A stretch of DNA of 64,000 nucleotides, from assembly GCA_951828535.1 (NCBI GenBank), contig OX639990.1, positions 3,335,300 to 3,399,299 of the forward strand, read 5' to 3'. The stretch's first letter is position 1. Every line of letters begins with the position of its first letter. Position numbers and translations under genes: made by a program. The DNA is from an uncultured Candidatus Entotheonella sp. GTDB taxonomy: Bacteria > Tectomicrobia > Entotheonellia > Entotheonellales > Entotheonellaceae. This document shows, piece after piece, positions 34,742 to 43,458 of this stretch. Below the pieces are notes generated by a model. The model was not told where the DNA came from and ran no database searches. It saw only the letters and a program-made list of their open reading frames with translations.

Positions 34742-35961
34742 GCCGTGCCTCCCTGGCGCTGCGTCAGCACCGCCTGGACACGGTCGAGAATGGTCTCCGC
34801 CAAGGCGCGCTTACTCATCACCGGCAAGGGCTCGACGCCCCCGGCGGCGTCGATCAGGTGCACGCGGTTGTGGTCGCTGGCAAAACCGATGGCGGGGTCG
34901 CTGACGTCATTGGCCACGATCAGGTCCAGGGCCTTTTTGCTCACCTTTCGCTTCGCGTTGGCCAGCAGGTCGCGCGTTTCGGCAGCGAAGCCAACCAGCA
35001 CGCGGTTGCCTTTTGCGGCGCCCAACTCGGCCAGAATGTCGGGGTTGCGTTCGAGCGTGATGCTCAGCGTCGCGTCCTCCTTCTTGATCTTGTCGGCGAT
35101 AGCGGTTGCCGGCCGGAAATCCGACACGGCCGCCGATTTGATGACCACGTCGGCGGCTGCGACGTGCTGCCGCACCGCGTCGCGCATCTGCACCGCCGTG
35201 CGGACCGGGACACAGGTGACGCCGGCCGGCGCCTGCAAGTGCGTGGGGCCGGTGATCAGTACGACCTCGGCGCCGCGTTGCCGGGCTGCCTCAGCGAGGG
35301 CGAAGCCGGTCTTGCCGGAAGACGTGTTGGAGATGTGGCGCACCGGATCGATCGGCTCTTGCGTGGGGCCGGCGGTGATGATCACCGTCCTGCCGCTCAG
35401 AACGGTCGTTTGCCGCAGCGCCGCGGCGACGGCGTCGACCACGGTTGCGGCAGCGATGTTCCAGCCCAGCTCGTCCGCAGCGTCGTCCGTTTCCGCCACC
35501 CCGGCGTCGCACAGGATCATCCCGGCGTCGCGTAGGCGCTGTACGTTGTGCCGCGCCAGCGGGTGCCGGTACTCGGCGGCGCGCGCGACGAAGGCGAACA
35601 CCGTCGGCCCGTCGTGCAGCAGCATCGCTCGCACCAGGGCCTCGTCGGCCAAGCCGGCCGCTGCCTTGGCGATCAGCGCCGGGGTTGCGGGCACCACCAC
35701 CAAGCCGTCGGCATTCTTTACCAGGCCGTGCAGGGAATGGAAGTCCTGCGCGCCCATCCGGCCGTACAGGTCGCCGGGCATAATCACGTCGCCGTCGGCG
35801 AGACTGCGGAAGGTCAGGCCCGGCACAAAGGTTTCGGTCTCGGCGCTGATCACGACCCGCACGCCGGCGCCGGCGCGCTGCAGGGTGCGCAGCACCTCGA
35901 CGGCCGTCGAGGTCAACGGCCCGCCGCCAACGCCGAGCAAGATGGTTTTGTCCTGCAGCAT
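34738..35961 (-). CDS. coaBC: CoaBC-type phosphopantothenoylcysteine synthase/decarboxylase with divergent CoaC half
   Basis: 407 residues from ATG 35961 (MLQDKTILLGVGGG). The C-terminal CoaB half is canonical: VIITAGPTQEPIDPVRHISN, SSGKTGFALAEAA, ADVVIKSAAVSDFRP, KIKKEDA, VGFAAET and DLIVANDVS. The N-terminal flavoprotein (CoaC) half keeps the fold (DGLVVVPATPALIAKAAAG) but I cannot find the PAMN Asn motif or the catalytic-Cys flap QACGDxGxGRM; the corresponding stretches read FVARAAEYRHPLARHN and DAGVAETDDAAD. So CoA synthesis may rely on another decarboxylase, or the residues have moved. Confidence 0.88.
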   Translation of the reverse strand: MLQDKTILLGVGGGPLTSTAVEVLRTLQRAGAGVRVVISAETETFVPGLTFRSLADGDVIMPGDLYGRMGAQDFHSLHGLVKNADGLVVVPATPALIAKAAAGLADEALVRAMLLHDGPTVFAFVARAAEYRHPLARHNVQRLRDAGMILCDAGVAETDDAADELGWNIAAATVVDAVAAALRQTTVLSGRTVIITAGPTQEPIDPVRHISNTSSGKTGFALAEAARQRGAEVVLITGPTHLQAPAGVTCVPVRTAVQMRDAVRQHVAAADVVIKSAAVSDFRPATAIADKIKKEDATLSITLERNPDILAELGAAKGNRVLVGFAAETRDLLANAKRKVSKKALDLIVANDVSDPAIGFASDHNRVHLIDAAGGVEPLPVMSKRALAETILDRVQAVLTQRQGGTA

Positions 35962-35977
35962 GGTTGAAACTCCCACC

Positions 35978-36607
35978 TTACGCACCGCTGTTCAGGAGTT
36001 GTCGGATGGGTGCCGGATTCGCGTGCCGAACACGGTGGCGCTCCGCGAGGACGATGGCCTTCAGCACCGCAAGCGCTTCGGCAAAGCAGTCGTTAATCAG
36101 CACGTAATCATACGCTGCGTATTGGGCGCTTTCCTGCCGGGCGACCGCCAGTCTCTCGCTGGCCAGCTTTGAGCGTGCTGTTTTGGCGCCGGGCTCGCGC
36201 CCTGCCAGCCGTTCTTCCAGCGTCTGCCACGAGGGCGGCAGCACGAAGACGTGCACCGCATCGATACCGGCAGCGCGCAACTGCGCGGCGCCCTGCACGT
36301 CGATGACCAGCAGGACGTCCTTGCCGGCGGCCGCGGCCTCGTCGATGGGTTGCCGCAGCGTGCCGTAGCGGTGCCGGTGCACACAGGCCCACTCCAGGAA
36401 ATCGCCGGCCGCCACACGCTCGGCAAACTGTTGCGCGCTGATGAAGTGATAGTCAAGGCCGTCTTGTTCCTGCGCCCGCGGCGCGCGCGTGGCGCAGGAG
36501 ACGGAGCGCACCACGTCGTCCACGTCGGCGCATAACGCCTCGCACAACGACGTCTTGCCGACGCCGGAGGGTGCCGATATCACGAACAGGATTCCCGTGC
36601 GACTCAT
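35978..36607 (-). CDS. gmk: Guanylate kinase
   Basis: 209 residues from ATG 36607 (MSRTGILFVISAPSGVGKTS). P-loop APSGVGKTS, GMP-binding SVSCATRAPRAQEQDGLDYH with Tyr/Ser contacts, FLEWACVHRHRYGT, VLLVIDVQGAAQLRAAG and the LID region ERLAGREPGAKTARSKL are all in order. Phosphorylates GMP to GDP in the cytoplasm. It follows yicC by 45 bases, the common yicC-gmk pairing; rpoZ, which often follows gmk, is absent and coaBC comes next. Confidence 0.95.
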   Translation of the reverse strand: MSRTGILFVISAPSGVGKTSLCEALCADVDDVVRSVSCATRAPRAQEQDGLDYHFISAQQFAERVAAGDFLEWACVHRHRYGTLRQPIDEAAAAGKDVLLVIDVQGAAQLRAAGIDAVHVFVLPPSWQTLEERLAGREPGAKTARSKLASERLAVARQESAQYAAYDYVLINDCFAEALAVLKAIVLAERHRVRHANPAPIRQLLNSGA

Positions 36608-36652
36608 CTGGTGTCCCGTGACGCGGAGCGGGCCGGCCCAACTCCGCATCGG

Positions 36653-37531
36653 CTATTCGATGTTCTGGATCTGCTCGCGGCAGCGTTCCAGCTCACTCTT
36701 GATCTCCACCACGCAATGCGAAATCGTCAGGTCGTTGGCCTTGGCGGCGATTGTTTCGATCTCGCGACGCATTTCCTGCACCAGAAAATCGACCTTGCGG
36801 CCCACCGTCTCGCCGGAGGCCAACAGCGTCTGCATGGCCTGCAAGTGCGCCTCCAAGCGCGTCAACTCCTCGGTGACGTCGCCGCGCTCGGCAAACAGGA
36901 CCGCTTCCTGCGCCAAGCGTGCGGCGTCCAGGGCGACGCGTTCAAACCATTCCTTGAGCCGCTGTTCCAGACGTTGCAGATAGTCCGTTAACATCTTCGG
37001 CAGGCGCTGCCGGATGAGCGCCACCTGCTGCGCCACCGCCTGCATGCGCGCGCTCAGATCCCCGCGCAGAAAGGCGCCTTCCTGCAGCCGCATGGCCTTA
37101 AGCGCCGCAAGCGCCGCTGCCAGCCCCTCGGCAATGAGCGGCCAGTCGGCCTCCACGTCCGCCGGCGCGTTCTCGCTGACCTTGAGCACGTCCCGCAGGC
37201 CCATGAGCAGGCTCATGTCGACGGTGCCCGGCGCCCCCAAGCGGTGCTGCAACTCCCGCAGCGCCTCGTAATACTGTTGGGCCAGGGCGTAATCCGGCGT
37301 CACGGTGCGGGAGGCATCGCCGTTCTCCCCCAGGGTGATGCGGATGTCGATACGGCCGCGTGCGAAATGCTGACTGACGAGTTGTTTCATTCGCGCTTCG
37401 AGGGGCGCGTACGTGCGAGGGTAGTGCCAGGCGACGTCGAGATAGCGGTGGTTGACCGACTTGGCCTCTATGGTCAGGGCCAGCCGGTCGTCGTGCACGT
37501 CACTGCGGCCGTAGCCGGTCATGCTTTGCAT
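36653..37531 (-). CDS. yicC: YicC-family endoribonuclease
   Basis: 292 residues. MQSMTGYGRSD is the family N-terminus, EAKSVNHRYLDVAWHYPRTY and QHFARGRIDIRITL follow, and the conserved C-terminus reads VGRKVDFLVQEMRREIETIA, AKANDLTISHCVVEIKSELE and REQIQNIE. Full-length and intact. YicC/YloC proteins act on RNA (E. coli YicC promotes RyhB decay). Upstream of gmk in the same operon, as in many proteobacteria. Confidence 0.95.
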   Translation of the reverse strand: MQSMTGYGRSDVHDDRLALTIEAKSVNHRYLDVAWHYPRTYAPLEARMKQLVSQHFARGRIDIRITLGENGDASRTVTPDYALAQQYYEALRELQHRLGAPGTVDMSLLMGLRDVLKVSENAPADVEADWPLIAEGLAAALAALKAMRLQEGAFLRGDLSARMQAVAQQVALIRQRLPKMLTDYLQRLEQRLKEWFERVALDAARLAQEAVLFAERGDVTEELTRLEAHLQAMQTLLASGETVGRKVDFLVQEMRREIETIAAKANDLTISHCVVEIKSELERCREQIQNIE

Positions 37532-37554
37532 AGGTAGCGCCTGTGCTCCAGGGT

Positions 37555-38454
37555 CTAGGGCGTCGCCGCCGAATCCGGCGGGGTGGGTTGCACGGCAGCG
37601 CTCAGGAACGCCATCAGCCGGGGCACGACCGTGCGGGCCGCCTGTTCGAGGGCAAGGGCGCCGGCCTGCCCGGATTGGGTGCCATTCACATTTGCTTCAC
37701 CCCGCTCCTGCGCGAGCACGCCGCCCGTGGGGGTATCCAGAACGCGCAGTTGCAACGTGGCGTGCACGGTGGAACCGGACAGCGCATTGTAGATCTGTTG
37801 TACCCCGGCATGACCGACCAGCAGTATGGCAACCTCGGCTTCGCGCGCCGCTTTCAGGGCTGCGCCCTCGGTGCCGTCCCAATGCAGACCGGGCTCCAAC
37901 TCGCCGATGCGCACGCCGCGTTCCGTCAGCTGCGAGCGCAGCGTGCGGGTGACGACGCCGCGCTCGGCCCACCACGTCGATGTTGCCTGGCCGAGGTGAC
38001 GCTCCGTAATCAGGATGGCCAGCCGTCCGGCGTCATCTTCCGGCAGGCGTCCCGGATCGACCGCGGCAACCGACGGATCCAACACCGCCAGCGCTTGCCG
38101 CACCTTTGTCGAGGCGACTTCTGCCGCCAGGCGGACGCGGTAGACCTTGCCCGGCGCGTCGGGGTATTCCCACAGCACGCGGTAGCTGGCGATGTACGGC
38201 CACGGCTCGGCGTACAAACGCTCGTTCAGCACATGGATATTGGCCACCACCGCATCGGTGCCGAGCACGCTTAGGACGGCCTCTTGCAGTGCCTCGCGCA
38301 GCGCCACACGAACCGCTTGCTGACGCGCCGCCGCCTGGTCCGCCGACACGATGGCCCCGACGCCCTCAACCTGATAGGTCCACGAGGGGGCCGCAAAGCC
38401 GTTCGACGCCGCCGACACCAGCAGCAGGATCAGGCCGATTATCGTCTTGCGCAT
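37555..38454 (-). CDS. Secreted FlgT-N-like protein
   Basis: 299 residues from ATG 38454. MRKTIIGLILLLVSAASNGFA is a signal peptide. The first mature region, YQVEGVGAIVSADQAAARQQ with AVRVALREALQEAV, resembles the N-terminal domain of flagellar assembly protein T and related periplasmic proteins. A second alpha/beta region has RLAILITERHLGQ and AEVAILLVGHAGVQQIYNAL. No flagellar genes are nearby, so the role may be general envelope. It sits between rluB-like and yicC with 22- and 23-base gaps. Confidence 0.7.
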   Translation of the reverse strand: MRKTIIGLILLLVSAASNGFAAPSWTYQVEGVGAIVSADQAAARQQAVRVALREALQEAVLSVLGTDAVVANIHVLNERLYAEPWPYIASYRVLWEYPDAPGKVYRVRLAAEVASTKVRQALAVLDPSVAAVDPGRLPEDDAGRLAILITERHLGQATSTWWAERGVVTRTLRSQLTERGVRIGELEPGLHWDGTEGAALKAAREAEVAILLVGHAGVQQIYNALSGSTVHATLQLRVLDTPTGGVLAQERGEANVNGTQSGQAGALALEQAARTVVPRLMAFLSAAVQPTPPDSAATP

Positions 38455-38476
38455 CCGTGTTCCCCCGCCTCGACGC

Positions 38477-39235
38477 TTATGGCGCTGCTTTGTCGAGGCC
38501 GCAGGCTTGGTACAACCGGTCCACTTCAAACGAATCGAGAAAGCGAAACTGGCCGGGGGCGAGACCGGCGAGGGTCAGGGGTCCCAGGCCAACGCGCTGC
38601 AATTTCCGAATACCGTAGCCGCCGCAATATTCCAGCATGCGGTGGACCTGCCGATTTTTCCCCTCGCGCAACGTGATCCGCAACCAGCTGGTCTTCTCAA
38701 AGCGCCGCACTATGTGTACCTGCGCAGGCAAAGTCCTGCCGTCGGGCAGATCGACGCCGCGCCGCATGGTTTCGAGGTCCCTTTCGGCTACCGTGCCGTT
38801 GACGCGTACCAGGTAAACGCGCGGTGTACCGTAGCGCGGGTGCAGCAGACGATTTGCCAGCGGGCCGTCGTTGGTCAGCAGCAGCAACCCTTCGGTATTG
38901 AAGTCCAGGCGTCCGACCGGAAACAGGCGCACTGGCTGGCGTTTCAGCAGGTCGAACACGGTAGGGCGGCCTTTCTCGTCGTCGGCGGTGGTGACGCAAC
39001 CGGTCGGCTTGTGCAGAATCATGTAGCGCATCGGCGCCCGCCGGCGCAGCCGGCGACCGTCCACCACGACGTCGTCGTGGTTAGCGTCGACCGTTGTGCC
39101 GAGGGCGGTTACCAGGTGGCCGTTGACGCGCACACGCCCCTGCCGGATCATCTCCTCGGCTCTGCGGCGCGAGGCCAAGCCGGCCTGTGCGATGACCTTC
39201 TGCAATCGGATAGAGGCTGGCGGCGCCTTGGGCAT
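38477..39235 (-). CDS. rluB: Ribosomal large-subunit pseudouridine synthase, RluB/RsuA type
   Basis: 252 residues. An N-terminal S4 domain (IRLQKVIAQAGLASRRRAEE, GRVRVNG) is followed by the RsuA-family catalytic domain with MILHKPTGCVTT, FPVGRLDFNTEGLLLLTNDG (catalytic Asp in RLD) and LREGKNRQVHRMLEYCGG. It isomerises a uridine in 23S rRNA. First gene of the seven-gene operon running to 31419; divergent from selA across 225 bases. RluB versus RluE/F cannot be settled by eye. Confidence 0.92.
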   Translation of the reverse strand: MPKAPPASIRLQKVIAQAGLASRRRAEEMIRQGRVRVNGHLVTALGTTVDANHDDVVVDGRRLRRRAPMRYMILHKPTGCVTTADDEKGRPTVFDLLKRQPVRLFPVGRLDFNTEGLLLLTNDGPLANRLLHPRYGTPRVYLVRVNGTVAERDLETMRRGVDLPDGRTLPAQVHIVRRFEKTSWLRITLREGKNRQVHRMLEYCGGYGIRKLQRVGLGPLTLAGLAPGQFRFLDSFEVDRLYQACGLDKAAP

Positions 39236-39460
39236 GGGGGCAATCCTTCGTTTCGGAGGGGGCTGTGCGGCTGGTCTGAGATTGGCTAATTGTAGGGTTG
39301 GCGCTGGGGCGCGTCAACGCGAATCTCCCCGCCATGACGGCGGCGCCAGACGGCTTGCGGAGCGTCCCCGTAGCGCGCGCGGCGGCTGGCATTCCACCAT
39401 GCGAGACGCTACAATGCTTGCCTCCGTAAACCGACCGACACGCGCTTACAGGATTCGACC

Positions 39461-40897
39461 ATGCCTTCCGAACCCGCGGGCAACGTGCATCTCTCTTATC
39501 TTCGCCGATTGCCGGCGGTCGATGAACTCCTGCGCACGCCGCAAGCGCAACACTGGCAGGCCCGACTGTCGCGGCAAACCGTGACGGACGCTGTTCGCCA
39601 GGCGCTGGAAGCCACCCGACGCAGCATTCTGCAAACCACCGAAGAGGCCGCTTTGGCCGCCTTGCCCGTCGGCTCGGCCGCCGTGCTGTCGCAGGTGGAG
39701 GCCATCCTGGGCGCCGCGCAAGCCCGCGAACTGCAGCGCCTCATCAACGCCACCGGCGTCATCGTGCACACCAATCTCGGACGCTCGCTGCTGGCCGACG
39801 CGGCGGTGGACAACATGCGGACGGTGGCCGCCGCTTACAGCAACCTCGAGTACGACGTTGAACTCGGGGAGCGCGGCACCCGCTACGGGCACCTTGAAGG
39901 ACGTCTGCGCTCCCTCACCGGCGCCGAGGCCGCTCTGGTGGTCAACAACAATGCCGCGGCGGTGTACCTGGCCTTGCAGGCGCTGGCCAAGGGCAGGGAG
40001 GTGATCGTGTCGCGCGGCCAGCTCATCGAAATCGGCGGCTCGTTCCGTATTCCCGACATCATGCGCAGCAGCGGCGCCATCCTGCGCGAGGTCGGCAGCA
40101 CCAACAAGACACATCTGCGGGATTACGCCGCCGGCATTTCGGCCGACGCCGCGCTGTTGTTGCGGGTGCACACCAGCAATTATCGCATCGTCGGCTTTAC
40201 CGCCGAGGTGCCGCGGCATGAATTGGTCGCGCTGGGCCGCGAGCACGGCTTACCTGTCATGGAGGATCTGGGCAGCGGCACGCTGGTCGATCTGCAACCG
40301 TACGGCCTGCACGACGAGCCAACAGTCAACGAGGTGGTCGCCAGCGGCGTCGATGTGGTGACGTTCAGCGGCGACAAATTGCTGGGCGGCCCGCAGGCCG
40401 GCATCGTGGTAGGCAAGGCTGCCTGCGTCGATCAATTGCGGCGCCATCCGATGCACCGCGCCGTGCGGGTGGACAAGTTCACGGTGGCGGCGCTCGAAGC
40501 CACGCTGAAGCTGTACGCCGACCCGCAAAGGGCGCGGCGTCAGATTCCCACCCTGACGATGCTCGGCCTGTCGCCGCGAGACGTCGCGCGGCGCATTCAG
40601 CGGCTGCGGCGCCTGTTGCCGGCCGGCAGCGCCGCAGCCTACCGGCCCCGCGTGATCGACGGCAACTCAGCCGTTGGCGGCGGCGCCCTGCCGATGGCCG
40701 TTCTGCCCACCAAGCTGCTGGCGCTGCAGCCGGAATTCTGCTCGGTCAGCAGCCTCGAACGGCGCCTGCGCTGCCGTCAGCCGGCTATCATCGGGCGTAT
40801 CGCGCGAGACCAACTGCTGCTGGACTTGCGCACCGTTACGGAGCGCGAGATCCCCGAGCTCGCCGCCGCCCTGCACGAACTGGTACCAACGACATGA
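39461..40897 (+). CDS. selA: L-seryl-tRNA(Sec) selenium transferase
   Basis: 478 residues. N-terminal [15 protein letters not shown], then [40 protein letters not shown] and [16 protein letters not shown]; the PLP Lys lies in [16 protein letters not shown]. It converts seryl-tRNA(Sec) to selenocysteyl-tRNA using selenophosphate. Its stop overlaps the selB start by 4 bases (40894-40897). Presence of selAB implies that UGA is read as selenocysteine in this organism, as supported by the two genes at 58.4-59.0 kb. selC and selD are not in the window. Confidence 0.97.
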   Translation: MPSEPAGNVHLSYLRRLPAVDELLRTPQAQHWQARLSRQTVTDAVRQALEATRRSILQTTEEAALAALPVGSAAVLSQVEAILGAAQARELQRLINATGVIVHTNLGRSLLADAAVDNMRTVAAAYSNLEYDVELGERGTRYGHLEGRLRSLTGAEAALVVNNNAAAVYLALQALAKGREVIVSRGQLIEIGGSFRIPDIMRSSGAILREVGSTNKTHLRDYAAGISADAALLLRVHTSNYRIVGFTAEVPRHELVALGREHGLPVMEDLGSGTLVDLQPYGLHDEPTVNEVVASGVDVVTFSGDKLLGGPQAGIVVGKAACVDQLRRHPMHRAVRVDKFTVAALEATLKLYADPQRARRQIPTLTMLGLSPRDVARRIQRLRRLLPAGSAAAYRPRVIDGNSAVGGGALPMAVLPTKLLALQPEFCSVSSLERRLRCRQPAIIGRIARDQLLLDLRTVTEREIPELAAALHELVPTT

Positions 40898-42801
40898 AAC
40901 AGATCGTCCTGGGCACTGCCGGCCATATCGACCACGGCAAGACGAGCCTCATCAAAGCCCTCACCGACATCGACACCGACCGCCTCAAGGAGGAGAAGGA
41001 GCGGGGGATCACCATCGACCTCGGCTTCGCCTTCCTCAACCTGACGGACGAGGTGCAGTTGGGCATCGTCGACGTGCCGGGGCACGAGCGGTTCGTCAAA
41101 AACATGCTGGCGGGGGTTGGCGGCATTGATCTCGTGCTGTTGGTCATCGCCGCTGACGAGGGTGTCATGCCGCAGACGCGCGAGCACCTCGCCATCTGCG
41201 AGTTGTTGCGGGTGCAGGAGGGTCTGGTGGCGCTCACCAAGACGGATATGGTGGAGGCGGAGTGGCTGGAGTTGGTACGCGACGACACCGCCGAATTCCT
41301 GCGCGGCACGTTTCTGGAAGGCAAGCCGATCGTACCGCTGTCCTCACGCACCGGCGAGGGGTTGGAGGCGCTTCTGCAAGCGTTGCGCAACGCCTGCCAA
41401 GCGCTCAGCCCGCGCACGTCCGGCGGCCCGGTGCGTCTGCCCATCGACCGCGTGTTCACCATGCGCGGTTTCGGCGCCGTCGTGACGGGCACCCTGTTTT
41501 CCGGCAGCGTGCGGCTTGAGGATCGCCTGGAGGTGTTGCCGAAGCGTGAACTGGCGCGGGTGCGCGGTCTGCAAGCGCATAGCCGGACGGTCAGCGAGGC
41601 AGTCGCCGGACAGCGCACCGCCGTCAATTTGCAGGGCGTCGAATTGGACGACCTGCAGCGCGGCGACGTGCTGGCAACGCCGGGGCGTTTTCCCACCACT
41701 TACATGCTGGACGTGACGCTGAAACTTCTGGATGACGCGCCGCGCGCCCTGAAGCACCGCGCCCGCGTCCGTTTCCACGTCGGCACCAGCGAGATCATGG
41801 GGCGGGTCATGCTGCTCGACCGCGACGAGATGCGGCCCGGCGAGGAGGTTTGCGTGCAGTTGCACCTGGAGCAACCGACGGTGGCCGCGGCGCGAGACCG
41901 CTACGTGATTCGCAGCTATTCGCCCATCCGTACCGTCGGCGGCGGCGTCATTCTGGACGCCGTGCCCGTGCGGCACCGGCGCCATCGCCCGCAGGTTCTC
42001 GACCAGCTCGCCGTGCTGCGCGACGGCAGTGATGCCGAGGCGCTGGCCGTGCACCTGTTTAACGCCGCGCACGCCGGCCTGCAATGGTCGGACCTCATAC
42101 AACGCACCCCGCTGGAAGACGACGCCTTGCGCCAGGTCGTCCAGGAGGTCATCGAGCGAGGTATCGGCGTCGTGATCGAGGACAACCCGCCGTGGCTGCT
42201 GCACCGCGAGCGCTACGATCAGGCCTGCGCCGAGATGCGGGGGCTGGTGGAGGACTTTCATCACCACAATCCGCTCAAGCCGGCCATGTTCACCGAGGAG
42301 TTGCGCAGCAAATTTCCACGCATGGCGGACAAAGTGTTCAGCGCCATTCTGCGCGACCTGACCGCCGCCGGCGAGCTCGACGTCAGCCGCGACAAGGTGA
42401 AGTTGGCCAGTCATGCGGTCACGCTGTCGACCGAGCGGCAGGCGCTGGTTGATGCCCTGGAACACACGTTTCAGGCGGCCGCTTTTCAGCCGCCGAGCGT
42501 CGAGGAAGCCTTGGCGGCGCAGAGCGGCAAACCCGCTGACGCGCGCGCCCTGTTGCAAGTGCTGGTGGACCAGAACCGGCTGGTGCGCCTGAAGGGCGAC
42601 GTGTTCTACCACAAGGAGGCGCTGGACACGATCGAACAGCGCCTGCGCGCCCACCTCGAAGCGCACCGGGAAATTACCGCCGGCGAGTTTCGGGACATGC
42701 TGGAAATATCCCGCAAGTACGCCATCCCGCTGCTGGAACATTTCGACGGTCAGCGCATCACGCTGCGCACGGGGGACAAACGCATCCTCCGCAACCCCTG
42801 A
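40894..42801 (+). CDS. selB: Selenocysteine-specific elongation factor
   Basis: 635 residues. EF-Tu-like GTPase with P-loop [18 protein letters not shown]2/G3 region [13 protein letters not shown] and [18 protein letters not shown]4 LTKTDMV; beta-barrel domains follow to about residue 340; the C-terminal part carries the winged-helix repeats that read the SECIS hairpin (FREMLEI-like [20 protein letters not shown] near the end). It delivers Sec-tRNA to UGA codons. Translationally coupled to selA. Confidence 0.97.
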   Translation: MKQIVLGTAGHIDHGKTSLIKALTDIDTDRLKEEKERGITIDLGFAFLNLTDEVQLGIVDVPGHERFVKNMLAGVGGIDLVLLVIAADEGVMPQTREHLAICELLRVQEGLVALTKTDMVEAEWLELVRDDTAEFLRGTFLEGKPIVPLSSRTGEGLEALLQALRNACQALSPRTSGGPVRLPIDRVFTMRGFGAVVTGTLFSGSVRLEDRLEVLPKRELARVRGLQAHSRTVSEAVAGQRTAVNLQGVELDDLQRGDVLATPGRFPTTYMLDVTLKLLDDAPRALKHRARVRFHVGTSEIMGRVMLLDRDEMRPGEEVCVQLHLEQPTVAAARDRYVIRSYSPIRTVGGGVILDAVPVRHRRHRPQVLDQLAVLRDGSDAEALAVHLFNAAHAGLQWSDLIQRTPLEDDALRQVVQEVIERGIGVVIEDNPPWLLHRERYDQACAEMRGLVEDFHHHNPLKPAMFTEELRSKFPRMADKVFSAILRDLTAAGELDVSRDKVKLASHAVTLSTERQALVDALEHTFQAAAFQPPSVEEALAAQSGKPADARALLQVLVDQNRLVRLKGDVFYHKEALDTIEQRLRAHLEAHREITAGEFRDMLEISRKYAIPLLEHFDGQRITLRTGDKRILRNP

Positions 42802-42826
42802 CGACCCCGCATACGAAGGACGGACC

Positions 42827-43438
42827 ATGGCCAGCCGTACAACGCCAAAACGCAAGCAACAACTCGCCGCGGCCGAGAAGCCCATCAGCCGCTACCCGGT
42901 GCCGGCCCTTGACGACCTGCCCGCCGACCTGCAAGAACGCATCGTCGAGGTGCAGGCCAAAACCGGCTTTATCCCGAACGTTTTTCTCGCCCTGGCGCAT
43001 CGCCCCGACGAATGCCGCGCCTTTTTCGCCTATTACGACGCCCTGATGCTGCGCGACAGCGGTTTGTCCAAAGCCGAGCGCGAAATGATCGTGGTGGCCA
43101 CCAGCGCCGCCAACGGCTGCCCGTACTGCGTTGTGTCGCATGGAGCCTTGCTGCGTATTTACGCCAAGAACCCCATTCTGGCCGACCAACTCACCGCGAA
43201 TTACCGCCACGCGGACGTCACGGCGCGGCAACGGGCCATGCTGGATTTCGCCGTCAAGATGGCGCGCCAGCCGGAGCAGATTGAGGAGGCAGATGTGCAG
43301 ATTTTGCGCGGGGAGGGATTTTCCGACGAGGATATCTGGGACATCGGCGCCATCACGGCGCTGTTCGCTATGTCAAACCGGCTGGCCCACCTGACCAACA
43401 TGCGCCCCAACGAGGCGTTCTTCTCGCTAGGGCGCTAA
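42827..43438 (+). CDS. AhpD-like peroxidase-related (carboxymuconolactone decarboxylase family) protein
   Basis: 203 residues. EREMIVVATSAANGCPYCVVSHG contains the E-x(n)-CxxC-x3-H motif of AhpD-type alkylhydroperoxidases, with Cys at both positions. FIPNVFLALAHRPDECRAFF and EDIWDIGAITALFAMSNRLA are typical of the peroxidase-related subgroup (TIGR01926-like). It lies 25 bases after selB. AhpD-like proteins are frequent selenoproteins in other bacteria; this one is a plain Cys form. Confidence 0.9.
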   Translation: MASRTTPKRKQQLAAAEKPISRYPVPALDDLPADLQERIVEVQAKTGFIPNVFLALAHRPDECRAFFAYYDALMLRDSGLSKAEREMIVVATSAANGCPYCVVSHGALLRIYAKNPILADQLTANYRHADVTARQRAMLDFAVKMARQPEQIEEADVQILRGEGFSDEDIWDIGAITALFAMSNRLAHLTNMRPNEAFFSLGR

Positions 43439-43458
43439 AACGTTGGAAGGACCTGGTC

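Noticed and set aside
39236-39460. Gap between rluB-like and selA searched for tRNA-Sec
   Set aside because: No 90-100-nt tRNA with TCA anticodon found here or after selB.
42827-43438. AhpD-like gene as a third selenoprotein
   Set aside because: Both active-site positions are ordinary Cys codons (TGC); no in-frame TGA.
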